Shown: positions 1-9,171, counted from the stretch's first letter. The stretch is 64,000 bases of DNA from Methylophaga sp. (GCF_009711715.1 NZ_VENF01000011.1:210594-274593), one strand, 5' to 3'. Notes: generated by a model from the letters alone, not told the origin. Numbers and translations are program-made.

Positions 1-238
1 ATTGTCTGAGCACGGCGGTGCCGTAGAATGTCACCGAAGCACCAATCCTCGGAATCACCGCATCGTAACCGGTCAGAATGTCGCCTTTGTAGTGCACTTC
101 CGGTTTGAGGGAAGTGATATTCATATAACAGCGCAAAACATCCAGCACATGGACTTCGTGACCGCGTCCCTCTGCTGCTTCAACCAGTCGGCGGGTTGAG
201 TACAGTTTCGAGTTACGCGACAGGATGGCAATCTTCAT
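1..238 (-). CDS. rimK: Ribosomal protein S6 glutamate ligase RimK (N-terminal part)
   Basis: Only the first 79 codons are in the window; the gene runs off the left edge. The translation begins [14 protein letters not shown] and includes CYMNI, HYKG and [16 protein letters not shown], which match the pre-ATP-grasp N-terminal domain of RimK. In the family, RimK is an ATP-grasp ligase that adds glutamate residues to the C-terminus of ribosomal protein S6. Its ATG overlaps the TGA of the upstream gene (ATGA), so it is translationally coupled to rimB, its known partner in RimBK systems. The identification is firm; the catalytic domain is not visible here. Confidence 0.95.
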   Translation of the reverse strand, partial: MKIAILSRNSKLYSTRRLVEAAEGRGHEVHVLDVLRCYMNITSLKPEVHYKGDILTGYDAVIPRIGASVTFYGTAVLRQ

Positions 239-747
239 TCACTTTCTCCGTCAAGGATTTCTTTGCGTGGTTCTACATTCGCTTCAGCGTTGCTCTGCCC
301 GGCCAGAAATGACAAGGCAGGGTTAACCACAATATTGCCGGCTGTCATCGCTGTGCGACCGAGCAGCATGCGAAACAGCATATTATCGCGGTTTGTCAGC
401 GTGACTTCTATAGGCCATGTTTTATTACCCAGACTGACCTCGGTCAGGATGACATAACGCTTTTCCGTATGGCCACCCGAGTCAGTCACATTACGCTCAT
501 CAATGACCTCGGCATCGCACCAGACAACGGTCTCAGTTTCTCCCTGCTTGGGGTGCAAACCGAACCTTACCCGGGTTTTACCGTCTTTTTCGTATGGGGT
601 AACTTCAAAGGCATGAATGGCTGAAGTCCGGGCACCCGTGTCCACTTTCGCCTTGATGCGTTCGATACCCAGTTGCGGCAGCGAAAGCCATTCGCGCCAA
701 CCTACGGTCACTGCTTGTTGTGTTTGTGCTTGCTTGTTGTTATTCAC
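235..747 (-). CDS. rimB: RimB-type retropepsin-like protease (RimK partner, former 'ATP-dependent zinc protease' family)
   Basis: 170 residues, cytosolic, no signal peptide. The signature is [13 protein letters not shown] near residues 34-46, where DTGA is the catalytic-type Asp motif of retropepsin-like folds; a second conserved block lies at [13 protein letters not shown] near residue 120. Known family members (DUF785/RimB) sit beside rimK and, in Pseudomonas, act with RimK in S6 modification. Here the two genes overlap by ATGA, which supports the same role. The start is a GTG at 747, with a weak GGA upstream; no better in-frame ATG exists. Family assignment is strong; proteolysis itself is inferred from family knowledge. 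Confidence 0.9.
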   Translation of the reverse strand: MNNNKQAQTQQAVTVGWREWLSLPQLGIERIKAKVDTGARTSAIHAFEVTPYEKDGKTRVRFGLHPKQGETETVVWCDAEVIDERNVTDSGGHTEKRYVILTEVSLGNKTWPIEVTLTNRDNMLFRMLLGRTAMTAGNIVVNPALSFLAGQSNAEANVEPRKEILDGESE

Positions 748-750
748 GAC

Positions 751-945
751 TCAGTCCAACATATTTTTATTCCAGTCTTTGACGTTTTCCTGCATCTCGT
801 TCATGCCACTGTCGGCACTGGTGACCAGGTTTTTGAGGCCATTGACGATATCATCGCCATACCGGTCAGCCAGAATCTGGCTGGTGGTGATGACAATGAT
901 CGCCATCACGATCACATAGAGGTGTGTAAAAATGACCCTGAGCAT
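751..945 (-). CDS. Small single-pass membrane protein, unknown function
   Basis: 64 residues. An ATG at 945 preceded by GGGAGG at good spacing is preferred over the longer in-frame start at 996, which has no ribosome site and would add a polar leader. One hydrophobic segment lies at residues 7-21 (LYVIVMAIIVITTS), followed by a short acidic/amphipathic tail ending in NKNMLD. The stop is 3 bases from the rimB start, so it is probably co-transcribed with rimBK. I do not recognise a family. It could be a small envelope helper or regulator of the rim genes; that is only a guess from position. Confidence 0.6.
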   Translation of the reverse strand: MLRVIFTHLYVIVMAIIVITTSQILADRYGDDIVNGLKNLVTSADSGMNEMQENVKDWNKNMLD

Positions 946-1067
946 CAGTCTGTCCTCCCGGAAACAGGTCTCTGATGTCGAGGATAGCACTGGCATCGGC
1001 CAGCGTGAATAAAATGCGGTCTGAAGCAGGCTTGTTGTGGTGGCGATTTGACGCGCAGACAGGGTGT

Positions 1068-1439
1068 TCAGTCTCTCTTGCGGCGGCCCTGACGTTCTTC
1101 GTTTCTTCTTTCTTTTTTGCTGTAGGCATCCCGCATCACAATGCTCTCACCACGGCGATCGTGTCCATTGCGGCGATCGTCATAGTGCACATAGCCACAA
1201 CGGCAGCTGTCGGCTTTATTGCAGTCATTGAGCGGCAGGGTCGGTGCCTCTGAAACCAGGAACACCCGGTGAGACATATCGAACGCGGCATTACAGGCAT
1301 GCTGATGAGGTTTGATTCGTACCGCAGCATAAGGATGCTTGTGAATTTCAGGTACCGGGGATTCCGGTTTTTTCTTACGTATAAGCAATAAATAAACGGC
1401 AAGCACACCGACAATAAGAATAAAGAGGGCCACTTCCAT
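1068..1439 (-). CDS. Membrane-anchored small protein with arginine-rich DRR/ERR tail
   Basis: 123 residues. Start taken at the ATG at 1439 because AGGGAGAG lies 7-8 bases upstream; a GTG at 1445 is the alternative. Residues 2-21 form one membrane segment (EVALFILIVGVLAVYLLLIR), followed by a basic stretch, a middle part with four cysteines or histidine clusters (HQHACNAAF, DSCRCGYVHY), and a tail rich in DRR, ERR and GRR triplets. The tail resembles the small protein at 41586-41786. The middle His/Cys residues could bind a metal, but this is unproven. Unknown family; membrane topology suggests a cytoplasmic tail. Confidence 0.65.
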   Translation of the reverse strand: MEVALFILIVGVLAVYLLLIRKKKPESPVPEIHKHPYAAVRIKPHQHACNAAFDMSHRVFLVSEAPTLPLNDCNKADSCRCGYVHYDDRRNGHDRRGESIVMRDAYSKKERRNEERQGRRKRD

Positions 1440-1516
1440 CCACACTCTCCCTAGCGAATACTGAAACCTGAACTGAGATTAACGCATTTTCACTGCAAAT
1501 AGCCAGCAGAGAATCT

Positions 1517-2245
1517 CTAGCCTGCGCGGTACAGAAGACGATTCATCTTAGTGATGTTCGTCACCTTGATTTCCTTGGGGCAGACGCGTTCACATTCACG
1601 GTAATTACTGCAGCTGCCAAAGCCCTCTTCTTCCATTGCCTTGAGGAGCTTGGCCGGCCTTTCCTTATCAAGCTGGCCCTGGGGCAAGGTAGACAGGTGC
1701 GCCACTTTCGCTGCCACGAACAGGGTGGCCGAAGCATTAGGGCAGACCGCGACACAGGCTCCACAACCTATACAGGTAGCAGCATCAAAAGCTTTATCAG
1801 CCACTTCTTTTTCAACTGGCAGCGTATTGGCTTCGCAGGCAGAACCGGTTCGAACCGGAATATAGCCGCCCGACTGGATAATACGATCAAAGGCGGTTCG
1901 GTCTACGATCAGGTCTTTAATGACCGGAAAAGCCGTAGCCCGCCAGGGTTCGACCCACAGTTCTTTGTCATTTTTATAATCGCGCATGTACTGCTGGCAG
2001 GTGGTGGTTGCCCTGTGTTTACCATGCGGCGTGCCGTTGATAACCAGATTGCACGAACCACATATGCCTTCCCGGCAGTCAAAATCAAACGCCACCGGCT
2101 CTTTGCCGGCCAGAATCAGATTCTCATTGAGTGCATCCAGCATTTCCAGAAATGATGAATCCTCACTGGCATCGACTTCATGTGCTTCGAAAAAGCCTTC
2201 GGCATCAGGGCCATTTTGTCGCCAAATATTGAGTTTAAATATCAT
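1517..2245 (-). CDS. sdhB: Succinate dehydrogenase/fumarate reductase iron-sulfur subunit
   Basis: 242 residues, starting at the ATG at 2245 (AGAGG upstream); a longer in-frame extension to 2377 runs into a non-conserved leader and is rejected. Three cluster motifs are visible: the 2Fe-2S set C57, C62, C65 and C83 (CREGICGSC), the 4Fe-4S set beginning C158-IGC-GAC, and the 3Fe-4S set C168, C212, C218 (CSNYRECERVC). It passes electrons from the flavoprotein to quinone through the membrane anchor. It is third in the sdhC-sdhA-sdhB order typical of the type-B (Bacteroidetes/epsilonproteobacterial-like) complexes. The reading direction cannot be told from sequence, so frdB is an equally valid name. 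Confidence 0.93.
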   Translation of the reverse strand: MIFKLNIWRQNGPDAEGFFEAHEVDASEDSSFLEMLDALNENLILAGKEPVAFDFDCREGICGSCNLVINGTPHGKHRATTTCQQYMRDYKNDKELWVEPWRATAFPVIKDLIVDRTAFDRIIQSGGYIPVRTGSACEANTLPVEKEVADKAFDAATCIGCGACVAVCPNASATLFVAAKVAHLSTLPQGQLDKERPAKLLKAMEEEGFGSCSNYRECERVCPKEIKVTNITKMNRLLYRAG

Positions 2246-2304
2246 CCTGAGAACCTCTGTTGAACACCATACTTGTGCTGAGAACCAAGTGGACAAGACA
2301 AGGT

Positions 2305-2351
2305 GGCGTTCGCAGGCAGGGGCCGCTCCCCTTGCCAGGAGCGGCAACGCC
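2305..2351. repeat. Intergenic hairpin between sdhA and sdhB
   Basis: In the 225-base gap between the two subunit genes, GCCGCTCC (2322-2329) pairs with GGAGCGGC (2338-2345) across an 8-base loop, and GGCGTT (2305-2310) can pair with AACGCC (2346-2351) outside it. There is no T-tract, so it is less likely to be a terminator than an mRNA processing/stabilising stem or a REP-like element. Confidence 0.6.
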
Positions 2352-2470
2352 GTATTGCAACTTTGGGGCCAGCACAAATTTGTCTGGCAGCGTCATTATC
2401 TGCGTACCAGTATCTGTTTGTTAATTCAGTATCTTTCATCATGTCTTGCGGTCAACTGAGGATTTCAGGA

Positions 2471-4411
2471 TTACTGATAATTTCTTATGCTGGGTCGAAC
2501 AAAATCGAAATGCAGGTATTCACGGAACAGCACCGGCTGGCTGGTATCACCGCTGTACTGCCAGGCTGCGACATAGGAATAATCCATATCATTGCGCCTG
2601 GCCTCACCGTCGTCAGTCAGATGTTCTTCACGGGCATGGCAACCACAGGACTCTTCCCTGTCCAGTGCATCCAGACACATCAGTTCGGCCAGTTCAAAAA
2701 AGTCAGCAACGCGTCCCGCCCGTTCCAGGGTCTGGTTGAGTTGCTCTGCCTCACCGGTAATTTTGACTTTCTGCCAGAACTCGTCCCTGAGTGCCTTGAT
2801 TTTATCGATGGCCGCCAGCAGGCTGTGCTTTTCACGCGCCATACCGCAGGCATCCCAGAGAATTTGGCCGAGTTGGCGGTGAAAATCGTCTGCGGTGACA
2901 GAGGCATCGGGGGCATTCATCAGCCGTGTTATGCGTGATTGTGCCTCTTCAATTGCAGCACTCGCCTGAGCCTGATACTGATCCGCTTTGATGGGCTTGT
3001 GCCGGGCAAGATAATCCGAAACCGTCGTGGGCAGTATAAAATAACCATCAGCCAGGCCCTGCATTAAGGCGCTGGCCCCAAGCCGGTTAGAGCCGTGATC
3101 GGAGAAGTTAGCTTCACCGCCGGCAAACAGACCATCAATACTGGTCATCAGGTTATAGTCAACCCAGAGCCCGCCCATGGTGTAATGTACTGCCGGATAA
3201 ATCCGCATTGGCGTCTGGTAGGGATCTTCAGCCGTGATCCGCTGATACATTTGGAACAGGTTACCGTATTTTTCACGTATCGCTTCCAGCCCCTGATTCC
3301 TGATGGCGTCAGCGAAATCGAGGTACACCCCGAGCTTCTGGCCATCAATTTCAGCACCGACACCGCGTCCTTCATCACAAACCTGCTTGACCGCCCGCGA
3401 GGCGATATCCCTTGGGACCAGGTTACCGAATGAGGGATACATCCGTTCCAGAAAATAATCGCGTTCGTCTTCCGCAATCTCTTCCGGCCGCTTATCGGCA
3501 TCAGCCTTATTTTTGGGTGCCCATACCCGGCCGTCGTTACGCAGCGACTCACTCATCAGCGTCAGCTTGGATTGCAACTCACCCTGCTGCGGTATGCAGG
3601 TGGGGTGGATCTGAGTAAAACAGGGGTTGGCGAACAATGCGCCTTTTTTGTGTGCCCGCCAGATAGCTGAGGCATTACATCCCTTGGCATTGGTGGAAAG
3701 ATAAAAAGCATTACTGTAGCCGCCGGTACATAGCACGACACAATCTGCCAGATGACTTTCCAGTTCACCGGTCACCAGATCACGGGTCACAATACCGATC
3801 GCCCGGTCGCCATCCATGATCAGATCCTGCATTTCACAGCGTGAGCGATGTGTCACACTGCCTGCAGTAATCTGGCGGCTCATCGACTGATAGGCGCCGA
3901 GCAGTAATTGCTGCCCGGTCTGACCACGGGCATAAAAGGTACGTGACACCTGAGCCCCGCCAAATGAACGGTTCGCCAGATAGCCTGAATATTCACGGGC
4001 AAAAGGCACGCCCTGGGCAACAGCCTGATCAATGATGGATGTGCTCAATTCGGCCAGACGGAACACATTGGATTCCCGCGCCCGGAAGTCTCCCCCTTTT
4101 ATCGTGTCGTAGAACAGACGCCAGACACTGTCACCATCATTCTGATAATTCTTGGCGGCATTGATACCACCCTGCGCCGCAATACTGTGGGCACGGCGCG
4201 GGCTGTCCTGAAAACAGAAGGTTTTGACGTTGTAGCCCATCTCACCCAGAGAAGCCGCGGCAGAGGCACCGGCAAGCCCGGTTCCCACCACAATTACCGT
4301 GTATTTTTTACGATTGGCCGGGCTCACCACGCGGGAATTGAACTTATGCTGTTTCCAGCGATCCTGCAATGGGCCCTTGGGCGCGTGACTGTCGAGTTCA
4401 AATTCACTCAT
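2471..4411 (-). CDS. sdhA: Succinate dehydrogenase/fumarate reductase flavoprotein subunit
   Basis: 646 residues. The Rossmann motif [12 protein letters not shown] is at residues 42-53, the [11 protein letters not shown] block at 75-85 contains the histidine that carries covalent FAD in the family, and [12 protein letters not shown] and [16 protein letters not shown] are the substrate-site and C-terminal FAD blocks. It oxidises succinate or reduces fumarate at the cytoplasmic face. At 646 residues with an N-terminal extension before the FAD domain, it resembles the type-B enzymes rather than the ~590-residue enterobacterial SdhA. Its start overlaps the end of sdhC by ATGA. Physiological direction is not decided by sequence. 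Confidence 0.95.
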   Translation of the reverse strand: MSEFELDSHAPKGPLQDRWKQHKFNSRVVSPANRKKYTVIVVGTGLAGASAAASLGEMGYNVKTFCFQDSPRRAHSIAAQGGINAAKNYQNDGDSVWRLFYDTIKGGDFRARESNVFRLAELSTSIIDQAVAQGVPFAREYSGYLANRSFGGAQVSRTFYARGQTGQQLLLGAYQSMSRQITAGSVTHRSRCEMQDLIMDGDRAIGIVTRDLVTGELESHLADCVVLCTGGYSNAFYLSTNAKGCNASAIWRAHKKGALFANPCFTQIHPTCIPQQGELQSKLTLMSESLRNDGRVWAPKNKADADKRPEEIAEDERDYFLERMYPSFGNLVPRDIASRAVKQVCDEGRGVGAEIDGQKLGVYLDFADAIRNQGLEAIREKYGNLFQMYQRITAEDPYQTPMRIYPAVHYTMGGLWVDYNLMTSIDGLFAGGEANFSDHGSNRLGASALMQGLADGYFILPTTVSDYLARHKPIKADQYQAQASAAIEEAQSRITRLMNAPDASVTADDFHRQLGQILWDACGMAREKHSLLAAIDKIKALRDEFWQKVKITGEAEQLNQTLERAGRVADFFELAELMCLDALDREESCGCHAREEHLTDDGEARRNDMDYSYVAAWQYSGDTSQPVLFREYLHFDFVRPSIRNYQ

Positions 4412-4995
4412 GCGGTGATCCAGATATAAAGTGGAACGGCGGCAAATCCGATTGTCAGCAGCACGACGCCGGAACTGATTGACAGTCGATGCATGCTGGA
4501 GCTTATGCCTAATGTCTGCAACACATTGACCAGTGAATGCAGTAAATGCATGGCCAGAATCAGTAGACCCGCCAGATAAAACAACAGCATCCAGCCGGAG
4601 CTGAACCAGTCCAGCATGGCTTGCCTGACTTGACTGGTATCCAGCATTAACGTCTGGCCGATATGCACCAGAATAAAAATCAGCAGCAGCACGATGCTCA
4701 GTGACACCAACGGTGCCGGAATATGCAGTTTGTCATGCTTTTTATAGCCGACCTGCCTGGCCTGGCTGTTCTTGATTCGAATCGCCATGGCGGCTTTGAC
4801 ATGAATGAATAGGGCAATCAGCACCAGAGCCAGCAACGGCCAGCGAATCCAGACCTGATTGTAGAACGCATAGAATTGTTCAAAAGCAGGGGCAGAAAAA
4901 AAGCTGAGGTTAGTCAGCATATGGAAAATCAGATAAGCGGTCATCACACTGCCCGCCAACGTCATCGTGCGTTTTCTGAGTTGCAATAGCGTCAT
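4408..4995 (-). CDS. sdhC: Di-haem cytochrome b membrane anchor of type-B succinate dehydrogenase/fumarate reductase
   Basis: 195 residues with five hydrophobic segments (about 12-32, 50-70, 97-115, 133-152, 172-193). Histidines H25, H65, H111 and H150/H153 fall within or beside these helices, as expected for the four axial ligands of two b haems in a single-subunit anchor. No second small anchor subunit (SdhD) is encoded, which fits type B. Such complexes are best known from menaquinone-using bacteria, so their presence in a gammaproteobacterium is noteworthy. Starts 3 bases after the upstream TPR gene and overlaps sdhA by four bases, so all four genes form one operon. Confidence 0.85.
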   Translation of the reverse strand: MTLLQLRKRTMTLAGSVMTAYLIFHMLTNLSFFSAPAFEQFYAFYNQVWIRWPLLALVLIALFIHVKAAMAIRIKNSQARQVGYKKHDKLHIPAPLVSLSIVLLLIFILVHIGQTLMLDTSQVRQAMLDWFSSGWMLLFYLAGLLILAMHLLHSLVNVLQTLGISSSMHRLSISSGVVLLTIGFAAVPLYIWITA

Positions 4996-4998
4996 GAC

Positions 4999-5502
4999 TT
5001 AACTTTCCATATCCAGTCTGGCGTCTTTATTATCCGGTCGCGGTTTCAGCTTCTCTTTTTCAATGGTGCGTATGCAGCTATTCCAGCGCAAGATCGCCTC
5101 ATCATTGTGCTCGGGGCGGATTTTCTCTGCTTTTTGATAAAACTGCAGGGCTTCGATGAAATAGTCATAGGCAAACACCCGGGCCATGCTCTGGGTCAAC
5201 ATAAAGCGAGCGCGGCGCTCATGAAGCAGCCCGGTGTAGTAATGCTGCTGATAACGACTCTGCAGTTTCTGAATCGCCTGCTCAATCGCCTGTACCTGGG
5301 TTTTCTTGCCGGCATGGTGCAGTTGATCACTGAGCGCCAGAATATAAAGCACCAGCGCTTTTTGATTTTCCGGCTCTATATGCAGGATATCGAGGCAGAT
5401 ACTCTCGGCAATTTCAGGCTCGTGCAGAGAGCGATACTGACGAGCCTTATCAAGCGCAAGCTCAATAGAATCGGGGTGTATATCGTGTAGGTCTAGCTCC
5501 AT
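4999..5502 (-). CDS. TPR-like protein heading the sdh operon, unknown function
   Basis: 167 residues, all-helical, soluble. The ATG at 5502 is chosen because GAGGG lies 5 bases upstream; a start at 5523 is possible but has no site. Helical pairs such as EIAESICLDILHIEPENQKALVLYI (read in two halves, residues 30-54) and DYFIEALQFYQKAEKIRPEHNDE (residues 112-134) have the A/Y/P spacing of tetratricopeptide repeats. It is first in the operon, 3 bases before sdhC. It might help assemble the complex or its cofactors, but that is inference from position only; I know no named family. Confidence 0.75.
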   Translation of the reverse strand: MELDLHDIHPDSIELALDKARQYRSLHEPEIAESICLDILHIEPENQKALVLYILALSDQLHHAGKKTQVQAIEQAIQKLQSRYQQHYYTGLLHERRARFMLTQSMARVFAYDYFIEALQFYQKAEKIRPEHNDEAILRWNSCIRTIEKEKLKPRPDNKDARLDMES

Positions 5503-5548
5503 CAAATCCCTCACAAACTGCAAGTCTTATATAAGAGTTGTTTAGTTC

Positions 5549-5577
5549 AATCTAGACTAAAGCCGGGCAACTTTCAA
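5549..5577 (-). promoter_or_regulatory. Probable sigma-70 promoter of the TPR-sdhCAB operon
   Basis: On the minus strand TTGAAA (5577-5572) is separated by 17 bases from TAGATT (5554-5549), about 47 bases ahead of the first start codon at 5502. Five of six and four of six matches to the consensus hexamers. Confidence 0.45.
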
Positions 5578-5663
5578 TAGCTCTGGATCATAAATTCGCC
5601 TCGGGGGCACCGGGCTCACAGAGATCAAATCCATTGAGTCTGCCGTGCTGATTGAGAACAATG

Positions 5664-5785
5664 CTGGATTGCTTCGTTCCTTACAACATAAATAAAGTTT
5701 CCGTTGTGGCTTGTGATCGAAGTTTTAATAAGTGTATGACCGCTCTCCACCCGCACATCATTGCGAATGCAGTGAAGCAATCCAG
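5664..5785. repeat. MITE-like element with 12-base terminal inverted repeats
   Basis: CTGGATTGCTTC (5664-5675) is the exact reverse complement of GAAGCAATCCAG (5774-5785). The interior has no reading frame that I can support. Related ends occur at 16849-16989 and, in weaker form, at 8076-8159. The rest of the 495-base gap between the sdh operon and metG holds the promoter above and, near 5900-5917, a short match to the GTGCCT-NN-GTGGTT motif of the repeat at 13823. Confidence 0.6.
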
Positions 5786-5997
5786 TCCCCGAAGCCGCAA
5801 GTTGACCTAAATGCTTCGGTGATTCGTGCCTTTCAATCACATGCTTGTTCTCCAAAGCAGTGGTCCTGATAAGCAAAAAATTATTTTCCGTGTTTGTTGT
5901 GCCTTTGTGGTTCATCTAACGTTGCTTACATGGTGTCAGCGCCCGATTTCTGGTATCTTTTGTCGTTTTTCCCATCGCGAAAAACACGGCCCCCACC

Positions 5998-8025
5998 ATG
6001 CAAAGAAAAATTCTGGTTACCAGTGCCCTTCCCTATGCCAACGGCTCGATTCACCTGGGCCATATGGTTGAATATATTCAGACCGATATCTGGGTACGGT
6101 TTCAGAAAATGCGTGGCCATGAAGTGCATTATGTCTGTGCCGATGATGCTCACGGTACGCCCATCATGCTGCGGGCACAAAATCAGGGGATCACGCCGGA
6201 ACAACTGATCAGTGAAGTCAGTAAAGAACACCAGACTGATTTCGCCGACTTCGCGATTGGCTTTGACAATTACCACAGCACCCATAGTGACGAAAATCGT
6301 GAACTGGCCAGCCGGATTTACCTGGCCAACCGTGATGCCGGTCATATTGAAGCCCGCACTATCAGCCAGGCTTATGACCCGGAAAAAGAAATGTTCCTGC
6401 CGGATCGTTTTATCCGCGGTGAATGCCCTAAATGTGGGGCCGCCGATCAATATGGCGATAACTGTGAAGCCTGCGGTGCCACTTACGAGCCCACCGAGCT
6501 GAAAAACCCGGTCTCTGCTGTCTCCGGCGCGACGCCGATTACCAAAGAATCCGAGCACTACTTCTTCAAACTGGGCGATTTTGAAAAAACCCTGCAGGAA
6601 TGGACCCACAGCGATCATCTGCAACCGGAAGTTACCCGCAAATTGGGCGAATGGTTCGACAGCGGATTACAGGACTGGGATATCTCCCGCGATGCGCCCT
6701 ACTTCGGCTTTGAAATCCCTGATACTGACAACAAGTTTTTCTATGTCTGGATGGATGCGCCCATCGGCTATCTTGCCAGCTTCAAGCATTACTGCGACCG
6801 CGAAGGCGTTGATTTCGACAGCTTTATGAAGCCCGGCAGTGACACTGAAATGGTGCACTTTATCGGCAAGGACATCATCTATTTCCATGCCCTGTTCTGG
6901 CCCGCCATGCTGGAAGGTGCCGGTTTCCGTCAGCCGGATAATATCTATGCCCACGGCTTTCTCACCGTCGACGGTAAGAAGATGTCCAAATCGCGCGGTA
7001 CCTTCATCAAAGCCCGCACTTATCTGGACCATTTAAATCCGGAATACCTGCGGTACTACTTTGCCGCCAAACTGGGCAGCGGTATTGATGATATCGATTT
7101 GAGCTTTGAAGATTTCCAGACCCGCATCAATTCCGATCTGGTCGGTAAAGTCGTCAATATTGCCAGCCGCTGTGCCGGTTTCTTAAGCAAACGCTTTGAT
7201 GGCCAACTGGCAGATGAATTGAGTGAACCTGCTTTGTTCAGAGACTTCGCTAATCAGGCTGAAGCCATTGCCAAGCGTTATGAAGCCCGTGAATTCGGTC
7301 AGGCCATGCGTGAAATTATGGCTTTGGCGGACCGCGCCAACGTCTATATCGACGAAATGAAACCCTGGGTGCTTGCCAAGGAAGAAGGTAAAGAGGATGA
7401 AGTGCAGGCCATCTGCAGTATGGGCATTAACCTTTTCCGGGTGCTGATTGCCTACCTCAAACCGGTTCTGCCACGCACGGCTGAACAGGCAGAAACTTTC
7501 CTCAATATCGCCCCATTGCAATGGTCTGATATATCAAGCCCGTTACTGGGTCATCAAATCAATCAGTTCAAACCGCTGATGACCCGTATTGAACAAGACA
7601 AACTGGACGCCATTGTGGCCGACTCAAAACAATCGATGGCAGCAGAACAACCCAAAGCTGAACCCGCTGCCCAATCTGAGCAGTTCGATCCGATTGCCGA
7701 TGAAATCCAGTTTGATGATTTTGCCAAAATTGATCTGCGCATCGCCAAAATCGTTAACGCCGAGCATGTCGAGGGCGCCGATAAATTACTGAAACTGACG
7801 CTGGATATCGGGCTGGGAGAAAAACAGGTATTTGCCGGTATTAAATCGGCTTATGCGCCGGAAGACCTGATCGGCAAACTGACCGTGATGGTCGCCAACC
7901 TGGCACCGCGTAAGATGCGGTTTGGCCTGTCAGAAGGCATGGTGCTGGCGGCCGGTCCCGGCGGCAAGGATCTCTTTATTCTGAACCCGGATGACGGTGC
8001 ACAGCCGGGTATGCGGGTTAAGTGA
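5998..8025 (+). CDS. metG: Methionyl-tRNA synthetase
   Basis: 675 residues. HLGH at residues 19-22 is the class I HIGH motif and KMSKSRG (near residue 330) is the KMSKS loop; four cysteines of the zinc knuckle lie at CPKC...CEAC (about 143-160). Residues from about 570 form the C-terminal EMAP/Trbp111-like tRNA-binding and dimerisation domain ([20 protein letters not shown]). It charges initiator and elongator tRNA-Met in the cytosol. The start is ATG at 5998 after a C-rich stretch with no clear Shine-Dalgarno; the N-terminus [16 protein letters not shown] fits the family exactly. Stands alone between two non-coding, repeat-rich spacers. Confidence 0.97.
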   Translation: MQRKILVTSALPYANGSIHLGHMVEYIQTDIWVRFQKMRGHEVHYVCADDAHGTPIMLRAQNQGITPEQLISEVSKEHQTDFADFAIGFDNYHSTHSDENRELASRIYLANRDAGHIEARTISQAYDPEKEMFLPDRFIRGECPKCGAADQYGDNCEACGATYEPTELKNPVSAVSGATPITKESEHYFFKLGDFEKTLQEWTHSDHLQPEVTRKLGEWFDSGLQDWDISRDAPYFGFEIPDTDNKFFYVWMDAPIGYLASFKHYCDREGVDFDSFMKPGSDTEMVHFIGKDIIYFHALFWPAMLEGAGFRQPDNIYAHGFLTVDGKKMSKSRGTFIKARTYLDHLNPEYLRYYFAAKLGSGIDDIDLSFEDFQTRINSDLVGKVVNIASRCAGFLSKRFDGQLADELSEPALFRDFANQAEAIAKRYEAREFGQAMREIMALADRANVYIDEMKPWVLAKEEGKEDEVQAICSMGINLFRVLIAYLKPVLPRTAEQAETFLNIAPLQWSDISSPLLGHQINQFKPLMTRIEQDKLDAIVADSKQSMAAEQPKAEPAAQSEQFDPIADEIQFDDFAKIDLRIAKIVNAEHVEGADKLLKLTLDIGLGEKQVFAGIKSAYAPEDLIGKLTVMVANLAPRKMRFGLSEGMVLAAGPGGKDLFILNPDDGAQPGMRVK

Positions 8026-8075
8026 TTCTGGATTAAATCTTAGAGGCACAGGGAGCGCATTAACCCGCACTGGTC

Positions 8076-8159
8076 TGTCGTTGCGAGGAGACTGCGACGA
8101 AGCAATCTATCCCCCTTCTGAATCAGGACTGGACCGCCACGGTTTCTCGCGATGACAGG
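8076..8159. repeat. Dispersed intergenic repeat (GTCGTTGCGAGG / GCAATCT type)
   Basis: GTCGTTGCGAGGAGACTGCG with ACGAAGCAATCT behind it (to 8108), then a second block GGACCGCCACGG...CGCGATGACAGG (8131-8159). This is the pattern of the widespread 'GTCATTGCGAG...GAAGCAATC' intergenic repeats; related copies lie at 5664-5785 and 16849-16989. Non-coding. Confidence 0.5.
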
Positions 8160-8417
8160 CTATTGGGTCGGTATTCTCTTTACCTTTAAATAGCCGATCT
8201 AACGCACATCAGAATCTGGCTCGACTTTATATCACCGATACGCCCTAGCCAATTACCAGATAAAGAACCTTATCAATATCAGCAACAAAAATACTCCGGC
8301 GATTGCTGCTGTGGACAATAACATGTTGCGGTTGCCCCAATATCTCAAACCTTGAGAAACTCCATGCTCAAATCCTTTTGAAACATTCGATAAAAACTTA
8401 GCGCTTCGCCTACAAAC
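8160..8417. other. Non-coding spacer between metG and pilA, with one very short hydrophobic reading frame
   Basis: Nothing certain is encoded. On the minus strand 8324-8253 reads a 23-residue hydrophobic peptide (MLLSTAAIAGVFLLLILIRF and three more residues) whose frame stays open upstream through the terminator to about 8475 without a start codon. It has no convincing ribosome site. It may be a remnant of a small membrane protein or chance. Confidence 0.3.
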
Positions 8418-8446
8418 AAAAAAGCCCCGGTTGTTACACCGAGGCT
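8418..8446 (-). terminator. Rho-independent terminator of pilA
   Basis: Minus strand: AGCCTCGG (8446-8439), loop of 8, CCGGGGCT (8430-8423), then a run of T residues (8422-8418). Eight-pair stem with one G-T pair. It lies about 75 bases after the pilA stop. Confidence 0.85.
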
Positions 8447-8522
8447 CTTTCGCATCTTTCAGGTCAAAGCTAAATCAATCGTGTCTGACCCATTGATTAG
8501 CGTCTGACTTCATAGCTTATCA

Positions 8523-9023
8523 TTAGATAGCTGAACCATCTGAAGCACCTTTGACATATTTGAAGCATGTTGTGTCATTATTTGCTTCAACCGGGACCCA
8601 CTCAATGTAAGTATTGCTCTTATATGTTGGTATAAGTTCAAAGATACATCCCTCAGTACCTAACTCTGTAGCATTAGTTGCGTCCAACTGGATAGCAACA
8701 CTGCCATGAGATGGGGTAGCGTCAATAGTAACTACCGCACCATATTTTGTGGTTAAATTGCCCGCAGTAAAGGCGTCCGCACTGATTCCGTATTCAGCAA
8801 CATCGGCAGCTGCTTCACAATTCCCATCAGGATTTTTAGCGTGGTCCTCAATACATTCCGCCAAACCTGTTTTCATTGAAGCAACTGAAGACACTGTATC
8901 AGCCCATTTAGAACGGGTAATGTAGTCAGTGTAAGCCGGAATCGCGATCGCCGCCAAAATACCGATAATCGCTACAACGATCATCAGTTCGATCAAGGTA
9001 AAACCTTTTTGAACTTGTTTCAT
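8523..9023 (-). CDS. pilA: Type IV major pilin (type IVa)
   Basis: 166 residues. The prepilin signature is perfect: a 7-residue leader ending KG, cleavage before Phe8, then [20 protein letters not shown] with Glu at mature position 5. The globular part contains a C-terminal cysteine pair (GCIFEL and TTCFKY) expected to form the D-region disulfide, and an earlier pair (ECIEDH, NCEA). PilD-type peptidase would cut and N-methylate Phe1. The start has a strong AAAGGAG. Upstream is a candidate sigma-54 promoter and next to it a pilin-glycan ligase gene, so the pilin is probably glycosylated; the acceptor residue cannot be told here. Confidence 0.93.
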   Translation of the reverse strand: MKQVQKGFTLIELMIVVAIIGILAAIAIPAYTDYITRSKWADTVSSVASMKTGLAECIEDHAKNPDGNCEAAADVAEYGISADAFTAGNLTTKYGAVVTIDATPSHGSVAIQLDATNATELGTEGCIFELIPTYKSNTYIEWVPVEANNDTTCFKYVKGASDGSAI

Positions 9024-9068
9024 TTTCTACTCCTTTAAAGAAACGCAATTAATTGCAAGAGAGCTATA

Positions 9069-9085
9069 AGCAGCATTCATACCAG
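9069..9085 (-). promoter_or_regulatory. Probable sigma-54 (RpoN) promoter of pilA
   Basis: Minus strand CTGGTATGAATGCTGCT carries the -24 GG and -12 GC with exactly ten bases between them and TGG-N9-CTGC context close to the RpoN consensus. The GC lies about 46 bases before the pilA ATG. pilA genes of other gammaproteobacteria are known to use RpoN with PilR. Confidence 0.6.
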
Positions 9086-9156
9086 TTATTAAGATATTGA
9101 TATTTATTGAATTAATTTTAATTTCAAACTTTACCACTAAGAAATTGGTCACTTCC

Positions 9157-9171
9157 TGACAATTTTTGTCA
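9157..9171. promoter_or_regulatory. Possible PilR-type activator site (TGACAA-N3-TTGTCA)
   Basis: A perfect 6-base inverted repeat, with a further GAAGTGAC direct repeat around it on the minus strand, lies about 70 bases upstream of the -24/-12 element. It overlaps the TGA stop codon of the upstream ligase gene. TGTCA-containing sites are reported for PilR; assignment here is inference. Confidence 0.4.

Noticed and set aside
2245..2377. 44-codon N-terminal extension of the iron-sulfur subunit
   Set aside because: The added residues are not conserved and would cover the intergenic hairpin; ATG 2245 has a ribosome site.
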